A stretch of 64,000 bases of DNA from Salinarchaeum sp. IM2453. Its GTDB lineage: Archaea; Halobacteriota; Halobacteria; Halobacteriales; Salinarchaeaceae. Shown piece by piece: positions 17,852 to 27,401 of the stretch. Each line of letters begins with the position of its first letter. Position 1 is the first letter of the stretch. The notes under the pieces were generated by a model that was not told where the DNA came from, searched no databases, and was given only the letters and a program-made list of their open reading frames with translations. Where the stretch lies: contig NZ_CP081183.1 of NCBI RefSeq assembly GCF_019693215.1, positions 1,057,226 to 1,121,225 of the forward strand, read 5' to 3'. The position numbers were made by a program, and so were the translations under genes.

Positions 17852-18410
17852 CGCTCATCTGTAGAAGTCAGTACTTAGGATTTTCTCGAACCAACGGTCT
17901 GTGTTGAGTGTGAGGCTGAAGAAGTTCAGATAGCCCTGTAAATGGTGTTTTGAGACGCCTCGGAACCTTCGCAACCAGTTGCGAAGGAAGCTGTGGCGAT
18001 TCTCACAGCTGTTTGTATGAGCATCACCAACGACGTAGTGTTCGTCGTGATTGATGGCGAGATGGCCATCAATCTCGTCGTACTCGTCGATTCCGTTGTA
18101 GATGCTGTACTGATCTGTGCAGAGGATCGCCGGATCGTCTTCATCGCCGTATTCAACGATGTCCTCGTCTACGTCTTCGAGATTCTCACGAACGAGGAAC
18201 CGAACTCGTCCGTCGGAGCGACGGACGAGTGTCACGACTGGCGGTTTGTCTGACTCGAAGGTTCCGCGTCCCTTTTTTTGAGCCCACGATCACGCGGTTC
18301 ATCTTGATCGAGACCTTTCTCACCAGCCACGACGTAGACCTCATCAGCTTCGCAAACACCGGTGAGATCAAACTCTGGATCGTCGTCGAGAGCGTCTTGG
18401 ACTTCATGTA

Positions 18411-19552
18411 ATGACTAAGATAACTTTTGAAAGTCAAGGAACTTCTCACACCACTTCTTTGCGAAGCTGACACGGTTCGTTATTTTCTCGAACGTTCTCT
18501 GAACAAGGGTTTTGAATTCACTTTCGTTGTCAACGACAATCGGTGCCATCGTCCACTTGAGATGTTTCCAGACCTGTTCGATTGGGTTGAGGTGCGGTGA
18601 GCCTGATGGAATGAAAATCAGGTCGATTCCGAGTTCATGCGCACGCTTGCGCGTGTATTTACATCTATGAGCTCCGTGCTTATCCAAAACGAGCAGAATC
18701 CGCTTGCCGGGATTCTGCTCGCGAACCATTTCTAATACACCACAGATTCGTTCCTTCTTTTCGTCTTCAGTGAACTCAACCAAGCTCTCGCCGTTGAGCG
18801 CGTAGAATCCAACCGCAGAATCGTGTGTCTTGACTAACTCCCGCTCAATGTGTGGATCGTCTACGTACCAGACACGTCGTGAATTATCGTACGGTTGTGG
18901 CTTCGATGCGTCAAAAAATCCGAGGACTGTACCACCATCGGTGCAGATATCATCGTCAACAGTCCATCCTTTCTCGTCTTCTCCCTCACGTTTGTTGTGT
19001 GGCTGGTTGCCCTCGTCGAGCGCGTCATCGACGCGCTCTTCGAGGATTTCATCAGGATTCTCTGGTCGATGTGGACGTTTTGGCCGTGGTTTCGCGTATG
19101 AGAGACCGAGTTCCCGAAGGAAGGTACCAAGGTAATTTGGACTGTAGGAAACGCCGAATTCCTCCTGGAGAAGATGCTGAATCTCCTGTGATTTCCACGG
19201 TTGGCCGTCACGAAGCATCTCGACCAGCTCTTCTTGCTCATCCTCGTCGAGTTTCGGGGGCCGGCCGCCCCCGAAACTCGGCATCAGTCCATCTAAGCCG
19301 TCCTCGTTCCAAGCGTCGGCCCAGCGACCACCGGTGGTGGCCGACCGACCTTCTCGGTCGGCGGCCTCCGGGATCGAGTCGCCTTGGTAGAGATTTTTCA
19401 AAAATCCAAGCCTGCGGAGGTGGTGATCGTCTTCGGTCTCACGCAGTAATTTATCGATTTCTTCCTCAGTCAAGTGACGCTTAATTTCTTTTCGACGTGA
19501 GCGCTCCATTACTCTTCTATCGAGCTTAGCTCACAAAAGTTTTCATACTCAT
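18411..19552 (-). mobile_element. IS630-family element nested in the IS1595 element
   Basis: The 1,142-bp element is flanked by TA dinucleotides (18409-18410 and 19553-19554), the standard IS630 target. Terminal inverted repeats are ATGACTAAGATAACTTTTG at the left and the complement of ATGAGTATGAAAACTTTTG at the right, matching at 16 of 19 positions. It contains one intact transposase gene. Confidence 0.85.
18415..19509 (-). CDS. IS630-family transposase (intact)
   Basis: This 364-aa protein has an N-terminal helix-turn-helix/linker region (DSIPEAADREGRSATTGGRW, SQEIQHLLQEEFGVSYSPNY). A C-terminal DDE domain follows, with a first acidic region near GFFDASKPQPYDNSRRVWY, VLDKHGAHRC and the diagnostic IPSGSPHLNPIEQVWKHLK. 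It appears complete and could be active, since it is the only undamaged transposase in this nest. Confidence 0.88.
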   Translation of the reverse strand: MERSRRKEIKRHLTEEEIDKLLRETEDDHHLRRLGFLKNLYQGDSIPEAADREGRSATTGGRWADAWNEDGLDGLMPSFGGGRPPKLDEDEQEELVEMLRDGQPWKSQEIQHLLQEEFGVSYSPNYLGTFLRELGLSYAKPRPKRPHRPENPDEILEERVDDALDEGNQPHNKREGEDEKGWTVDDDICTDGGTVLGFFDASKPQPYDNSRRVWYVDDPHIERELVKTHDSAVGFYALNGESLVEFTEDEKKERICGVLEMVREQNPGKRILLVLDKHGAHRCKYTRKRAHELGIDLIFIPSGSPHLNPIEQVWKHLKWTMAPIVVDNESEFKTLVQRTFEKITNRVSFAKKWCEKFLDFQKLS

Positions 19553-19941
19553 TAGACGAAGTCCAAGACCGTCTTGTATGTTCGGTCAAGTTCTCGAGTT
19601 ATCTCTGCTGTCTTGTCTTCTTCCATTCCGCGAATGATATGGAACATCTCCGGGAGTGAAAGCCTGTGCTCGGAAAATATAGTCTCGGTAAGATCGTTGA
19701 AAATGCTGTCACAGTTGTGACAGCGATAGCGTTGAGCGCCCTTTCTCGTCGTCCCCTTCTTGATCGTGTCCGCACTCTCGCAGTGCGGACACGTCACCTC
19801 ATCTGGCCATCGTTGCTCACGGAGATACTCCAGACAATCCTCCTTGTCAGGCAGAAAAACCTCGTCCACGCTCTCTCTGCTGACCATCTTGGAGCCAGTT
19901 ACGAACTCCACTCACAAAGTATTCACTGCTACAGATGAGCG

Positions 19942-20571
19942 TCGTAGGTTAATCACCCGACCAACTTCCTCATCTACCGTTGGTCGTCCCACTTCAGAAT
20001 TCCAGTTTTTACAGGATACATAGATTGAAAAGTTTTCCTGTGGATTCTCAGCCCAGACATCAACCTCTGCTTTTGGTCCTTCTCTTGTTGTTCGATAGTC
20101 ATTCGTTGTTGTCGTGTAGCCGAGCGAATCTAGTACATTCGCCGTGATACTTTCCAATAACTCTCTGGAAGGTTCCCCCGTATAATCAGTACCTATCGAC
20201 GGTTCTGTCGTTGATCTGTCTGCTTCTGAAGGCTCCGACCCCGACTGTTGAGCTGCAGAGAATGTTTTAACATCGGTGCCATTGCTCGTGATTTTTCGGA
20301 CATCAAAGACAGCACTGTCGACGTGTTTTGGAAGGCTCTTCCGAAGATACATAGGGATATCTTCAAGTTTTATATACCGATCTGATACGCTTTTTACTTC
20401 TAAAGACAGCGGCTCGTCAACGTGTTTCGTTTCATCGTCTTTTGAAACCTGAACAAGGTTAAATTCAATTCTGTATCCCTCAAATGCCTCTCTGCTTATC
20501 TCCCTTCCGAGTGGGGTTCTGGCTGAGATCCGTGGTTCCCATCCAGAAAAACTGCCTTTAGCTTGTGCCAT
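19942..20571 (-). pseudogene. N-terminal part of Mrr-like restriction nuclease gene, truncated by transposon
   Basis: The first 210 codons, from ATG 20571 to the duplication, encode an N-terminal domain and then the core of a PD-(D/E)XK fold (KAEVDVWAENPQENFSIYVS, CKNWNSEVGRPTVDEEVGRV). The catalytic E/Q-x-K position reads S-C-K here. Joined to the fragment at 15953-16231 the gene would be 299 aa, a normal size for Mrr-like enzymes, which cut methylated or foreign DNA. It lies just downstream of the second McrBC operon and was probably part of that restriction cluster. Confidence 0.8.
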
Positions 20572-20838
20572 AGTTGAACAAGTAACTGTTCATTCAATAA
20601 ATCTCTACGATTTATTACTTCATATTCGACTTTTCAGCTATTATCAAGACGTAGATTTGTTATGACAGAACAGCTTAGCGATGAACTGAGATATTGATCT
20701 GCGCTATAGTGGTGACTGCGCTGAGAAAATCCATCGAGTGGATCCATCACTTTTGATTTACAGGCTGTCGAGGCGAATGCCACGGGGCTTGACCCCGAGG
20801 CGGTTCACCATACCTTTGGAACACAAAGTCAACTATGA

Positions 20839-22152
20839 TCATACTTCTGCCAAAAGGTCATCAACGATCTCTTCTGCACTCGATTTGATAGATCCCACAT
20901 AATCATCGTACCGCTCTGAAATACTATCTGTCTCTTGCACATCTAATGACCTGACGAGTAACGGTCCACGTCGGGCAGCACTTTCTGTATAATCGTATGC
21001 TCGTGTCTCTGTCTCAGTCCCATCAGGATAAACAAAAACACCAGGCGTCTCCTCCTGTGCTTGATATACAGCAAGCTGATAGAAGTCGCCCCGGGAAGGA
21101 CTATCATCTGTCTTCCACTTTGCATCACCAACGGCGACAACGCAATCGTCTGTCGTCCGATCACGGAGCACCAAGTCGGGTTCAAGTGAGCGAGTTTCAT
21201 CCCCTGATCGTGATTCCGCTAAATCCCCGAGGTCATTTTCAGTAATACGGTATGTCTCTTGATCGATGGTAGACCGAATCGCTCTGACAGTAATCGACTC
21301 AAACACATTTGGCATGTTAAATACTAAGGAAGGGAGAGGCTGATCCGGTCGATCAAGGCCTCCAATTAGTTGCTCTTTAAGAATAAGCTCGGCCAGAGCA
21401 ACGATTCGTCGATAGTGTCGGTCAAGGCGTGTAAGTGTGAGGTCATCAAGAACAGATTCTGAAATTGGTTGCTCAGATACCTGTCGTCGAAGTCGTCCTC
21501 GGTGCTGAAGAAGCTTGGATCGAAGATTTGATGGCTGTAACCATGAGCACAAGCAGGATGTCGCCGCCAGAATAACCCGATTAAGTGGTGTATCATGAGT
21601 AAGCTCAGCGTATCTACACTCAAATGCAGTTGGCGCTACTCCCTGTCGTTCAAGTTGCTGCTGGATGCGTAACTGTCCACGTAACTGCTTTTCAGTGCGC
21701 TCGTGCTGTTGATATTCCTGCTGGAGCCCTCGTTGAAGCACGCGCTCAAGCTCAGTCAAAAACAGTTGAGCCAGAATCTGCTCAAGATCGTCGCCTGGTT
21801 CGAACCCTGCATCCTCAGCGTCATAGACAAGATCTTCATCAATGTGGCCAGAATACGCCAACAGATATAATAAATTACAGTCTATTTTCGGCTTGATTGA
21901 GAGCGAGTCACCGCTCGGAAGCCCGATAATTCCAACGTAATTTTTGACTTTTACGCGCGCCGTCTGTCCATCGTTGGATATATCGACTTCATCCCACTCC
22001 GATCGCAAATACTCGATATCCTCTCGTTCAAGAGAACACGTTGTGGTTTCCGACTCTCGAACATGATGCGTTTCTCCTGGAGTGATGTCCCTACTACTGT
22101 CGACCGCAGTAGCTGCTTCTGGTTGCTCGGGGGGATTAGCATGTTGACTCAT
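20839..22152 (-). CDS. mcrC: McrC-like nuclease subunit of McrBC system 2
   Basis: The 437-aa product has the McrC family layout. An N-terminal beta domain (KVKNYVGIIGLPSGDSLSIK) precedes the helical LLAYSGHIDEDL and LAQLFLTELERVLQRGLQQEY regions, RGQLRI, and a PD-(D/E)XK nuclease near residues 320-345 (SLEPDLVLRD, then VVAVGDAKWK). It overlaps the 3' end of the McrB gene by 4 bp (ATGA), so the pair is co-translated. McrC supplies cleavage once the McrB ring binds modified DNA. The gene looks intact. Confidence 0.88.
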   Translation of the reverse strand: MSQHANPPEQPEAATAVDSSRDITPGETHHVRESETTTCSLEREDIEYLRSEWDEVDISNDGQTARVKVKNYVGIIGLPSGDSLSIKPKIDCNLLYLLAYSGHIDEDLVYDAEDAGFEPGDDLEQILAQLFLTELERVLQRGLQQEYQQHERTEKQLRGQLRIQQQLERQGVAPTAFECRYAELTHDTPLNRVILAATSCLCSWLQPSNLRSKLLQHRGRLRRQVSEQPISESVLDDLTLTRLDRHYRRIVALAELILKEQLIGGLDRPDQPLPSLVFNMPNVFESITVRAIRSTIDQETYRITENDLGDLAESRSGDETRSLEPDLVLRDRTTDDCVVAVGDAKWKTDDSPSRGDFYQLAVYQAQEETPGVFVYPDGTETETRAYDYTESAARRGPLLVRSLDVQETDSISERYDDYVGSIKSSAEEIVDDLLAEV

Positions 22153-25100
22153 GAGAACTCGTGATTATCGACAAACGTTGAAAGAGCCTGTTCAAGATCA
22201 TCTGCATCGACTCGTGCAATCTCATGATTATCCTGATCGAACAGCCGAGAATCAACTTCTGTCTCAGCAGTCATGTCAACTTCAAACACTTCTTTCCGAA
22301 GGCGATTGAAGTCACCAAAGTAATACTCCTCAAGCAGTGGAAGGATATCGTGTTGCCAAGCAGCCACCAGTTCCTTCTCAGACTCGATTCCGAGCAGGTA
22401 TGAATGACCAATCCGCTTGCCCTTGGTTAAGTCACTCTTATCAATGATGTTTTCATTAATTGCCCGCAGTGCTCGAATTGAAAGTGCCAGTAATGGGTAG
22501 TAACTCGGTTTATTCGGAGGTACAGCTTGTTCTCGGTCACCGGAAATAACATCTTCAGCGAGATCTTCAATCTCTTGTGCTGAATCGAAGTCATATACCC
22601 GAGGGAATACACCGTAGTCGGGAGGAAATGAGAGGAAGCCAAAGCGACGACGTAGAGCTGCATCAATAAGAGCAATCGACCGATCAGCAGTGTTCATGGT
22701 GCCAATAATGTAAAGATTCGGTGGGAGAGCTATCGAATCGCCAGAGTGTGCCCACTGCACCGTCACAGCATCATCTTGTCCAAGCCGTTTGTCCATCTCA
22801 AGTTGAGTAATCGCTTCGCCAAATATCTGGGAGAGATTCCCCCGATTAATTTCGTCGATGAGAAGAACATATCGTGGCACATCGTCAGGATTGTTCGCCT
22901 TCAGATAAGCCGATCGCGCTTCTTGAACAATCTCCTTGAACGTCCCGTCCTTGTAGTTGTACTCAACCTGTCCTTCATCTGTAGCCTCTGCAGTAAGTCC
23001 TTCCATGAAATCTTCATACGAAAATGAAGGGTGGAAAGTGACTGTCCGGAATCGAGTTGTCTTTGGTCGATCGGTCTGTTCATGGATCCACCAGTGTGCA
23101 AATCGAGTAGCGGTGAACGTTTTTCCGGTCCCCGGTGGTCCAAACAAAACAACCTGACCTGTACGTTCGAGTTCAGTCTCAAGTTCGCGACGGTCCTCGC
23201 TTGGAAGTGATTTCGGGGCAGGCAACATAGCGGGCAAATCGTCTGTCCGTGTCACTTCCTGTAGGTTCGGAACCAACTCTTGGAACAAGGGTTGCATAAG
23301 ATTAGACACATCATGCTGGCTATCAGTCAAACTGGTGTAATCATCAGCGCCTGGTGAAAGCGTAGTGTTGAGTTGGATCTGTTCGACTCCAGGAACGTTC
23401 GACCATGAAATACTGTTCTGCATTAGTGCATCGATCTCGTCAACAAGATCGCTGTGTTCCATTGCAAAGAGTGGTTCTTCAAAGTTAATCTGGCTAAGAT
23501 CACCAGTGGCATGCAATTCATCAAGGGTAATCAAATATGGATACCGAAGCGCCTCGTGCTCGTCATACCACCACCGATCTGACTTCTGATCGTGATCCTT
23601 CACAACCGCAACTCCAACAATGCCGCCATTCGAATCAATATCAATTGACTCAAAATTTCGTTCTTCGGAGTCAGCCTGTAAGATGACGACGTCTCCTTGC
23701 TTGGTATTGATCCACTCGTCCCGTTGATCAGTTGTCCCATCGGTTCCATCTGGAAGAGGAAGACTACCGCGCCGAAGCACTGTAAGCAGCGTGCTTGGGC
23801 TCGCTGTGAACTGCCAAACAGCACAATCTTCCTGCTCTCTGTACTGGTTAATCACTGGGTTGTCTAGTGGCTCTTTTACACCCCCTTCTTCAAGCAGATA
23901 CTCTCCTGCATCCTCAGAGAGATTGAAAAGATATCCCTGGTTAATACCAGCTTCATTGACCGGATAGTAATGCTCCAAAGCCACATCAGATCGTGCCAGC
24001 CGCCTGAATACATCAGCAAACGCAATTGGAGGATTAAATTTTGTCAGTGAAACCTCAACTCGACATGCAGGCCCATCACCAGTAGCAGTAAGCGTCGCAG
24101 ATTCGGTTACTTCCGAATAGCCAATGATTTCCCCTCCCGCAAAATGGAATACAGTATCGCCTTCCTCAAGTCGGCTGAGATCATGCCCTGGAGCATTGTC
24201 TGGCGTTGCCTCAAGATACCCCTGTTCTATCTCGTCAGGGCTGTTTGTCTGATTTACCCAGTAGTATGGTGCAGATGGAACCTCATTGGAACAGGCGTCT
24301 GAAGGAGGGAGCTCGAACTGGTGGTCTCCGAAATGCTTTGCAAAGAGATAGTCGGCAGTATCAAACTTGGTCGCCCAGTCTGGAATCGGCTTATCAGAGA
24401 CTTCTGCAGCTAGTTCAGGCAAGTCGAATAACTCAATTGCCTCCTGAACATACTCAACAAACTCTTGATACGATTCATCTGATTCCGTCTCCGAAACCGG
24501 GTAGCCCAGAGCCTTCATTCCAACTTTGGAGCGTTCTGTGAACATGGCGTGTGTGTCTGGCTGATACAGACGGAGTAGTTCGCTCGCCTTCGTCACCCCG
24601 ACTCCATGTATCTGATCAAGAGTTTCTGGGGACTGATTCTCTGCTGCCGTCTGGATGGCTTCAGCGATCTCCTCAGGGCTGTGACGCTGGAGCATGCCCG
24701 CAATAGTTTGCTTAACATTGAGTGGAAGTTGTGTGGACAAGAGCTCATTATCAATAAGGCTCCTGAGCGTCTCCTCACTGGGATTCTGAACAAAATCAGC
24801 CATCCTCTCACGCCCGAGCTTCAAGTTGTCCCAATAGTCGGAGGTTGCTGGAGTATCGTCGGAACCTTCAGACTTTTCTGCGGTTTGAACATCAAGAGAG
24901 CTCCGAATGATCGCATAATCATCAGCTTCGATCGATGTGATAGGATCCTGAGCTGGACGGATTATGCCAGAACCATCAGCGGCACTCATGAAGCTGATAT
25001 CCAGTTCTGATCCAACATGGTCTATTTGACCCGTTGCTTCGTGCCAATCGATGATGTTAGCTAGCTTGTAGTTGCCGTCATCTCGCCGCTCACCCTCAAA

Positions 25101-26939
25101 ATTACCGAGCCGACCATACCCGAGAATAGTCCCGTTTTCGTGGATAACTACGTTCCCATCGTTCTCAGCGTCTTCTACCTGTTGCCAGTTGTCTACCTCG
25201 GTCTGTTTCATCACAAAGAACTGGTCATCTGTAAACTCAGTTCCCTCATCGCCAGCATTGAGAAGAAAATGATTCTCCGTGTTCGGTTCGCGGAGTTGGC
25301 CGTCAAATTCGTTGATAAGCCGTTTTAGGAAGGACTTCTGACCGCCCAGTTCCATCAACACATCGTCGTCAATACGGGTAAAATTCTTTCCCTGACTCGG
25401 AAACCAGTCTTCAATTTCGAATCCCTCAATTGCTTCACTAACAATCTCCTCAAACTCTTCTTGTGGGCAATGCAAATCGGCTATCTTACTTTCTGAAAAC
25501 CAGATATACTCATAATCAGAACTGGTCCAAATCCGATCAGACAGCTCTTTTCGCAAATCAAGAGGCACCTCTTCACCGAGAAGTAAGTCTACTTCCTGAA
25601 TGTAACGGACCTCACTCGGTTGCCCAGTCCGCATTATGAACCGATCGCCGACCTTCATCTGTTCGAAGAGTTCCACATCCTCTGTTTTGTCTTTCGTTCC
25701 CCACGCTGTCACCGTATCTGAATCGAGAAGCTCAAAAATCTCATCCGTATCAAATGAGAGTTCCTGCTGTTCTTGATACTGATCAATCATCTGCTTGAGC
25801 TCAGAGCGTTTTGATTCAGAGAAGTAATTTGCTAAACTGCGGGCTACGTGCCGATGGAATGGGTCGTCTTTGTAGCCCCGGGCCATGAACACGGAGGGTG
25901 ACTGATTAGTGGAGTCATCACTTCTGCTGGATTCTGATGGATCCAGCCGTTTAAAATCGCCACCGTCCGGAATCATAATATCCCCAACAGGGGCGAGTGA
26001 GAAACGAATTGCGTCTCGTTCATCACCGTGTGTATCTGGAAGTCGTACCCACTCATGAGAGACATACTCAAATTGGCCCAAATACCTGACCATTCCTTCT
26101 CCTTCCTGCCAGAAGAGGTGAAGTTCATCGTCATTGGCCTGGTGATTACGAATCGCTCGATTTCCTCGAATAAACTCCATATCACCTTCCTGTCCTTCAC
26201 CGGTGTATTTGAACGTCCCATCAGAAAGAAACTCGTCTTCGTATCCGTGATACTCCCCGCTTGAGCCTGCAAAAAGGAAGATCACCGGATAATCGGCAAC
26301 TGGAGCAATACCGGATTGTCGATTACCGCCGTACTCGTCATGCAGGTCACTCCGAGCATATTGCTTATTCAGCTCAAACGAAACCTTTGCGTCTTCGCTA
26401 CCCTGTTCTGACGATTTAGTTTCTTGATAGATATCTTCACCCTGTTCGGTGAGCGTGTATTCATTCCCTTCATTAGACTCCTCAATGATACCAAGCATCT
26501 GTAACCACTCACGATGCTGAACAGCGACACCAACATTTTCGTCAAAATCACTATTTTCGGCCAAGATTTCATGACACCGTTCATTCGTAAGTGGCCCTCT
26601 AGTTGCTGCCTTGATAAGGTTGTCAAATCCAGTAATATTGATCCGGAGTCTCTCAAAGATAATAGTAGAATCACCAGTTTCCAGAAATTCTTGACTGTGT
26701 TCTGTTAGTCGGTAGCTGCTGTCAGACTGTTCCAGCAGTTGTATCGATTTGAGAAATCGAAGCCGTCTGTTCACTGCATCCTCAGTTTGTGCATTTGTTG
26801 TTTCCAACACCCACTCGACAAGTGACTCCTCAGTTGGGTTGTTCGCGTCGACATGTTCAAATGTTCTCCGCAAGTGATCAAGTCGATCGTCAATTTTTCC
26901 AAACCATCGGTCAGCCGTGAGACGTTTGTCATTTTGCAT
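22149..26939 (-). CDS. mcrB: Giant McrB-like AAA+ ATPase with several modified-base reader domains
   Basis: The 1596-aa product is far longer than classical McrB. In order: a helical winged-helix region (1-165); an SRA/ScoMcrA-like reader (about 200-320: YGGNRQSGIAPV, KYTGEGQEGDMEFIRGNRAI); further beta-rich PUA-like segments (about 560-700); a helix-hairpin-helix-like stretch (IHGVGVTKASELLRLYQPDT, about 780); EVE-like domains near 890 (APYYWVNQTNSPDEIEQGYL) and 1040 (CAVWQFTASPSTLLTVLRRG); then the McrB AAA+ core. That core has Walker A GPPGTGKTFTA (about 1268), Walker B LLIDEINRGNLSQ (about 1360), GTMNTADRS (about 1413) and ALRRRFGF. The stacked readers suggest recognition of several base modifications or of hypermodified viral DNA. 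The partner nuclease is encoded immediately downstream. Confidence 0.85.
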   Translation of the reverse strand: MQNDKRLTADRWFGKIDDRLDHLRRTFEHVDANNPTEESLVEWVLETTNAQTEDAVNRRLRFLKSIQLLEQSDSSYRLTEHSQEFLETGDSTIIFERLRINITGFDNLIKAATRGPLTNERCHEILAENSDFDENVGVAVQHREWLQMLGIIEESNEGNEYTLTEQGEDIYQETKSSEQGSEDAKVSFELNKQYARSDLHDEYGGNRQSGIAPVADYPVIFLFAGSSGEYHGYEDEFLSDGTFKYTGEGQEGDMEFIRGNRAIRNHQANDDELHLFWQEGEGMVRYLGQFEYVSHEWVRLPDTHGDERDAIRFSLAPVGDIMIPDGGDFKRLDPSESSRSDDSTNQSPSVFMARGYKDDPFHRHVARSLANYFSESKRSELKQMIDQYQEQQELSFDTDEIFELLDSDTVTAWGTKDKTEDVELFEQMKVGDRFIMRTGQPSEVRYIQEVDLLLGEEVPLDLRKELSDRIWTSSDYEYIWFSESKIADLHCPQEEFEEIVSEAIEGFEIEDWFPSQGKNFTRIDDDVLMELGGQKSFLKRLINEFDGQLREPNTENHFLLNAGDEGTEFTDDQFFVMKQTEVDNWQQVEDAENDGNVVIHENGTILGYGRLGNFEGERRDDGNYKLANIIDWHEATGQIDHVGSELDISFMSAADGSGIIRPAQDPITSIEADDYAIIRSSLDVQTAEKSEGSDDTPATSDYWDNLKLGRERMADFVQNPSEETLRSLIDNELLSTQLPLNVKQTIAGMLQRHSPEEIAEAIQTAAENQSPETLDQIHGVGVTKASELLRLYQPDTHAMFTERSKVGMKALGYPVSETESDESYQEFVEYVQEAIELFDLPELAAEVSDKPIPDWATKFDTADYLFAKHFGDHQFELPPSDACSNEVPSAPYYWVNQTNSPDEIEQGYLEATPDNAPGHDLSRLEEGDTVFHFAGGEIIGYSEVTESATLTATGDGPACRVEVSLTKFNPPIAFADVFRRLARSDVALEHYYPVNEAGINQGYLFNLSEDAGEYLLEEGGVKEPLDNPVINQYREQEDCAVWQFTASPSTLLTVLRRGSLPLPDGTDGTTDQRDEWINTKQGDVVILQADSEERNFESIDIDSNGGIVGVAVVKDHDQKSDRWWYDEHEALRYPYLITLDELHATGDLSQINFEEPLFAMEHSDLVDEIDALMQNSISWSNVPGVEQIQLNTTLSPGADDYTSLTDSQHDVSNLMQPLFQELVPNLQEVTRTDDLPAMLPAPKSLPSEDRRELETELERTGQVVLFGPPGTGKTFTATRFAHWWIHEQTDRPKTTRFRTVTFHPSFSYEDFMEGLTAEATDEGQVEYNYKDGTFKEIVQEARSAYLKANNPDDVPRYVLLIDEINRGNLSQIFGEAITQLEMDKRLGQDDAVTVQWAHSGDSIALPPNLYIIGTMNTADRSIALIDAALRRRFGFLSFPPDYGVFPRVYDFDSAQEIEDLAEDVISGDREQAVPPNKPSYYPLLALSIRALRAINENIIDKSDLTKGKRIGHSYLLGIESEKELVAAWQHDILPLLEEYYFGDFNRLRKEVFEVDMTAETEVDSRLFDQDNHEIARVDADDLEQALSTFVDNHEFS

Positions 26940-27401
26940 ATTAGGTAGTCCTCAGAGGAAATATGAGTATATCTGAACGTTTCAATTTAGAATAATAAAG
27001 CCAGAGAGTCTGTTTATAAATTGTGGTTGATATTTGGGCCAACGGAGAATCTGAATTCAGTAAGACGACTTCTCTCGTTTCAGCTCTAGCACGCTGAATC
27101 AATTATTTACTGACCATGTCTAATTTGTGGCCTTTGACACCAGATTCAACTTTTGCAGGCGATAAGCCCCCGTCTTCAAGGATCCAGCGAAGGCGGCGAG
27201 TAGGCAGGGGTAGTTCACTATCCGATTTTACCCAATCTGGCGAAACACCTATCGGCTGTATTATATTGTCACGGAATGCCGCGCAAGGTATGACACGCGA
27301 GTGTTGCACGAAGCGAGAATCAATCTACGAAGGCCGCTAATTTCTCAGTGCAGAAACTTCGTTAAATATCAGCATAGAATAGCTTGGAATGAAAAAAGAT
27401 G
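26940..27401. other. 462-bp gap with no convincing gene
   Basis: Short open frames on both strands (for example 27103-27309 minus) lack a recognisable domain. A GC-richer stretch at about 27160-27210 looks different from its surroundings and may be a remnant of transferred DNA. The promoter of the McrBC 2 operon should lie just upstream of 26939 in the AT-rich part (AATTTAGAATAATAAAG, about 26984-27000). Confidence 0.35.

Larger units (their letters stand above)
17855..19911 (-). pseudogene. IS1595-family transposase, interrupted and frameshifted
   Basis: The N-terminal part (19911-19552, 119 aa) contains the zinc-ribbon typical of IS1595 (CPHCESADTI, then RCHNCDSIF) and the helical TEITFSEHRLSL-type region. 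The C-terminal part (HEVQDALDDDPEFDLTGVCE, ADEVYVVAGEKG, then TLVRRSDGRVRF to ILSTDFYR-stop) holds the ISXO2-like DDE domain. The IS630 element separates the two. A further one-base loss in an A7G3 run near 18270 breaks the C-terminal half. The gene is dead. Confidence 0.85.
16232..19941. mobile_element. Composite transposon: MITE + cargo gene + IS1595 element
   Basis: The outer ends are inverted repeats of IS1595 type (left CGTTCATCTGTAG, right CTACAGATGAGCG). The whole 3,710-bp unit is flanked by a 9-bp duplication TCGTAGGTT at 16223-16231 and 19942-19950. Inside, a second pair of the same ends at 16338-16350 and 17852-17864 bounds the left MITE and the right IS, and neither inner end has a duplication. 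Excision restores the interrupted nuclease frame. The unit therefore appears to have moved as one piece using its outermost ends. Confidence 0.82.
17852..19941 (-). mobile_element. IS1595-family element, split by an IS630-family element
   Basis: Its ends are imperfect inverted repeats (left CGCTCATCTGTAGAAGTCAG, right complement CGCTCATCTGTAGCAGTGAA). Without the nested IS630 insertion it would be about 950 bp, normal for IS1595. Only its right end carries the target duplication, because the left end is internal to the composite unit. Confidence 0.8.

Noticed and set aside
27103-27340. Short overlapping frames and a tRNA- or omega-RNA-like GC patch
   Set aside because: No cloverleaf with a plausible anticodon arm and no TnpB gene nearby; left as an unexplained gap.
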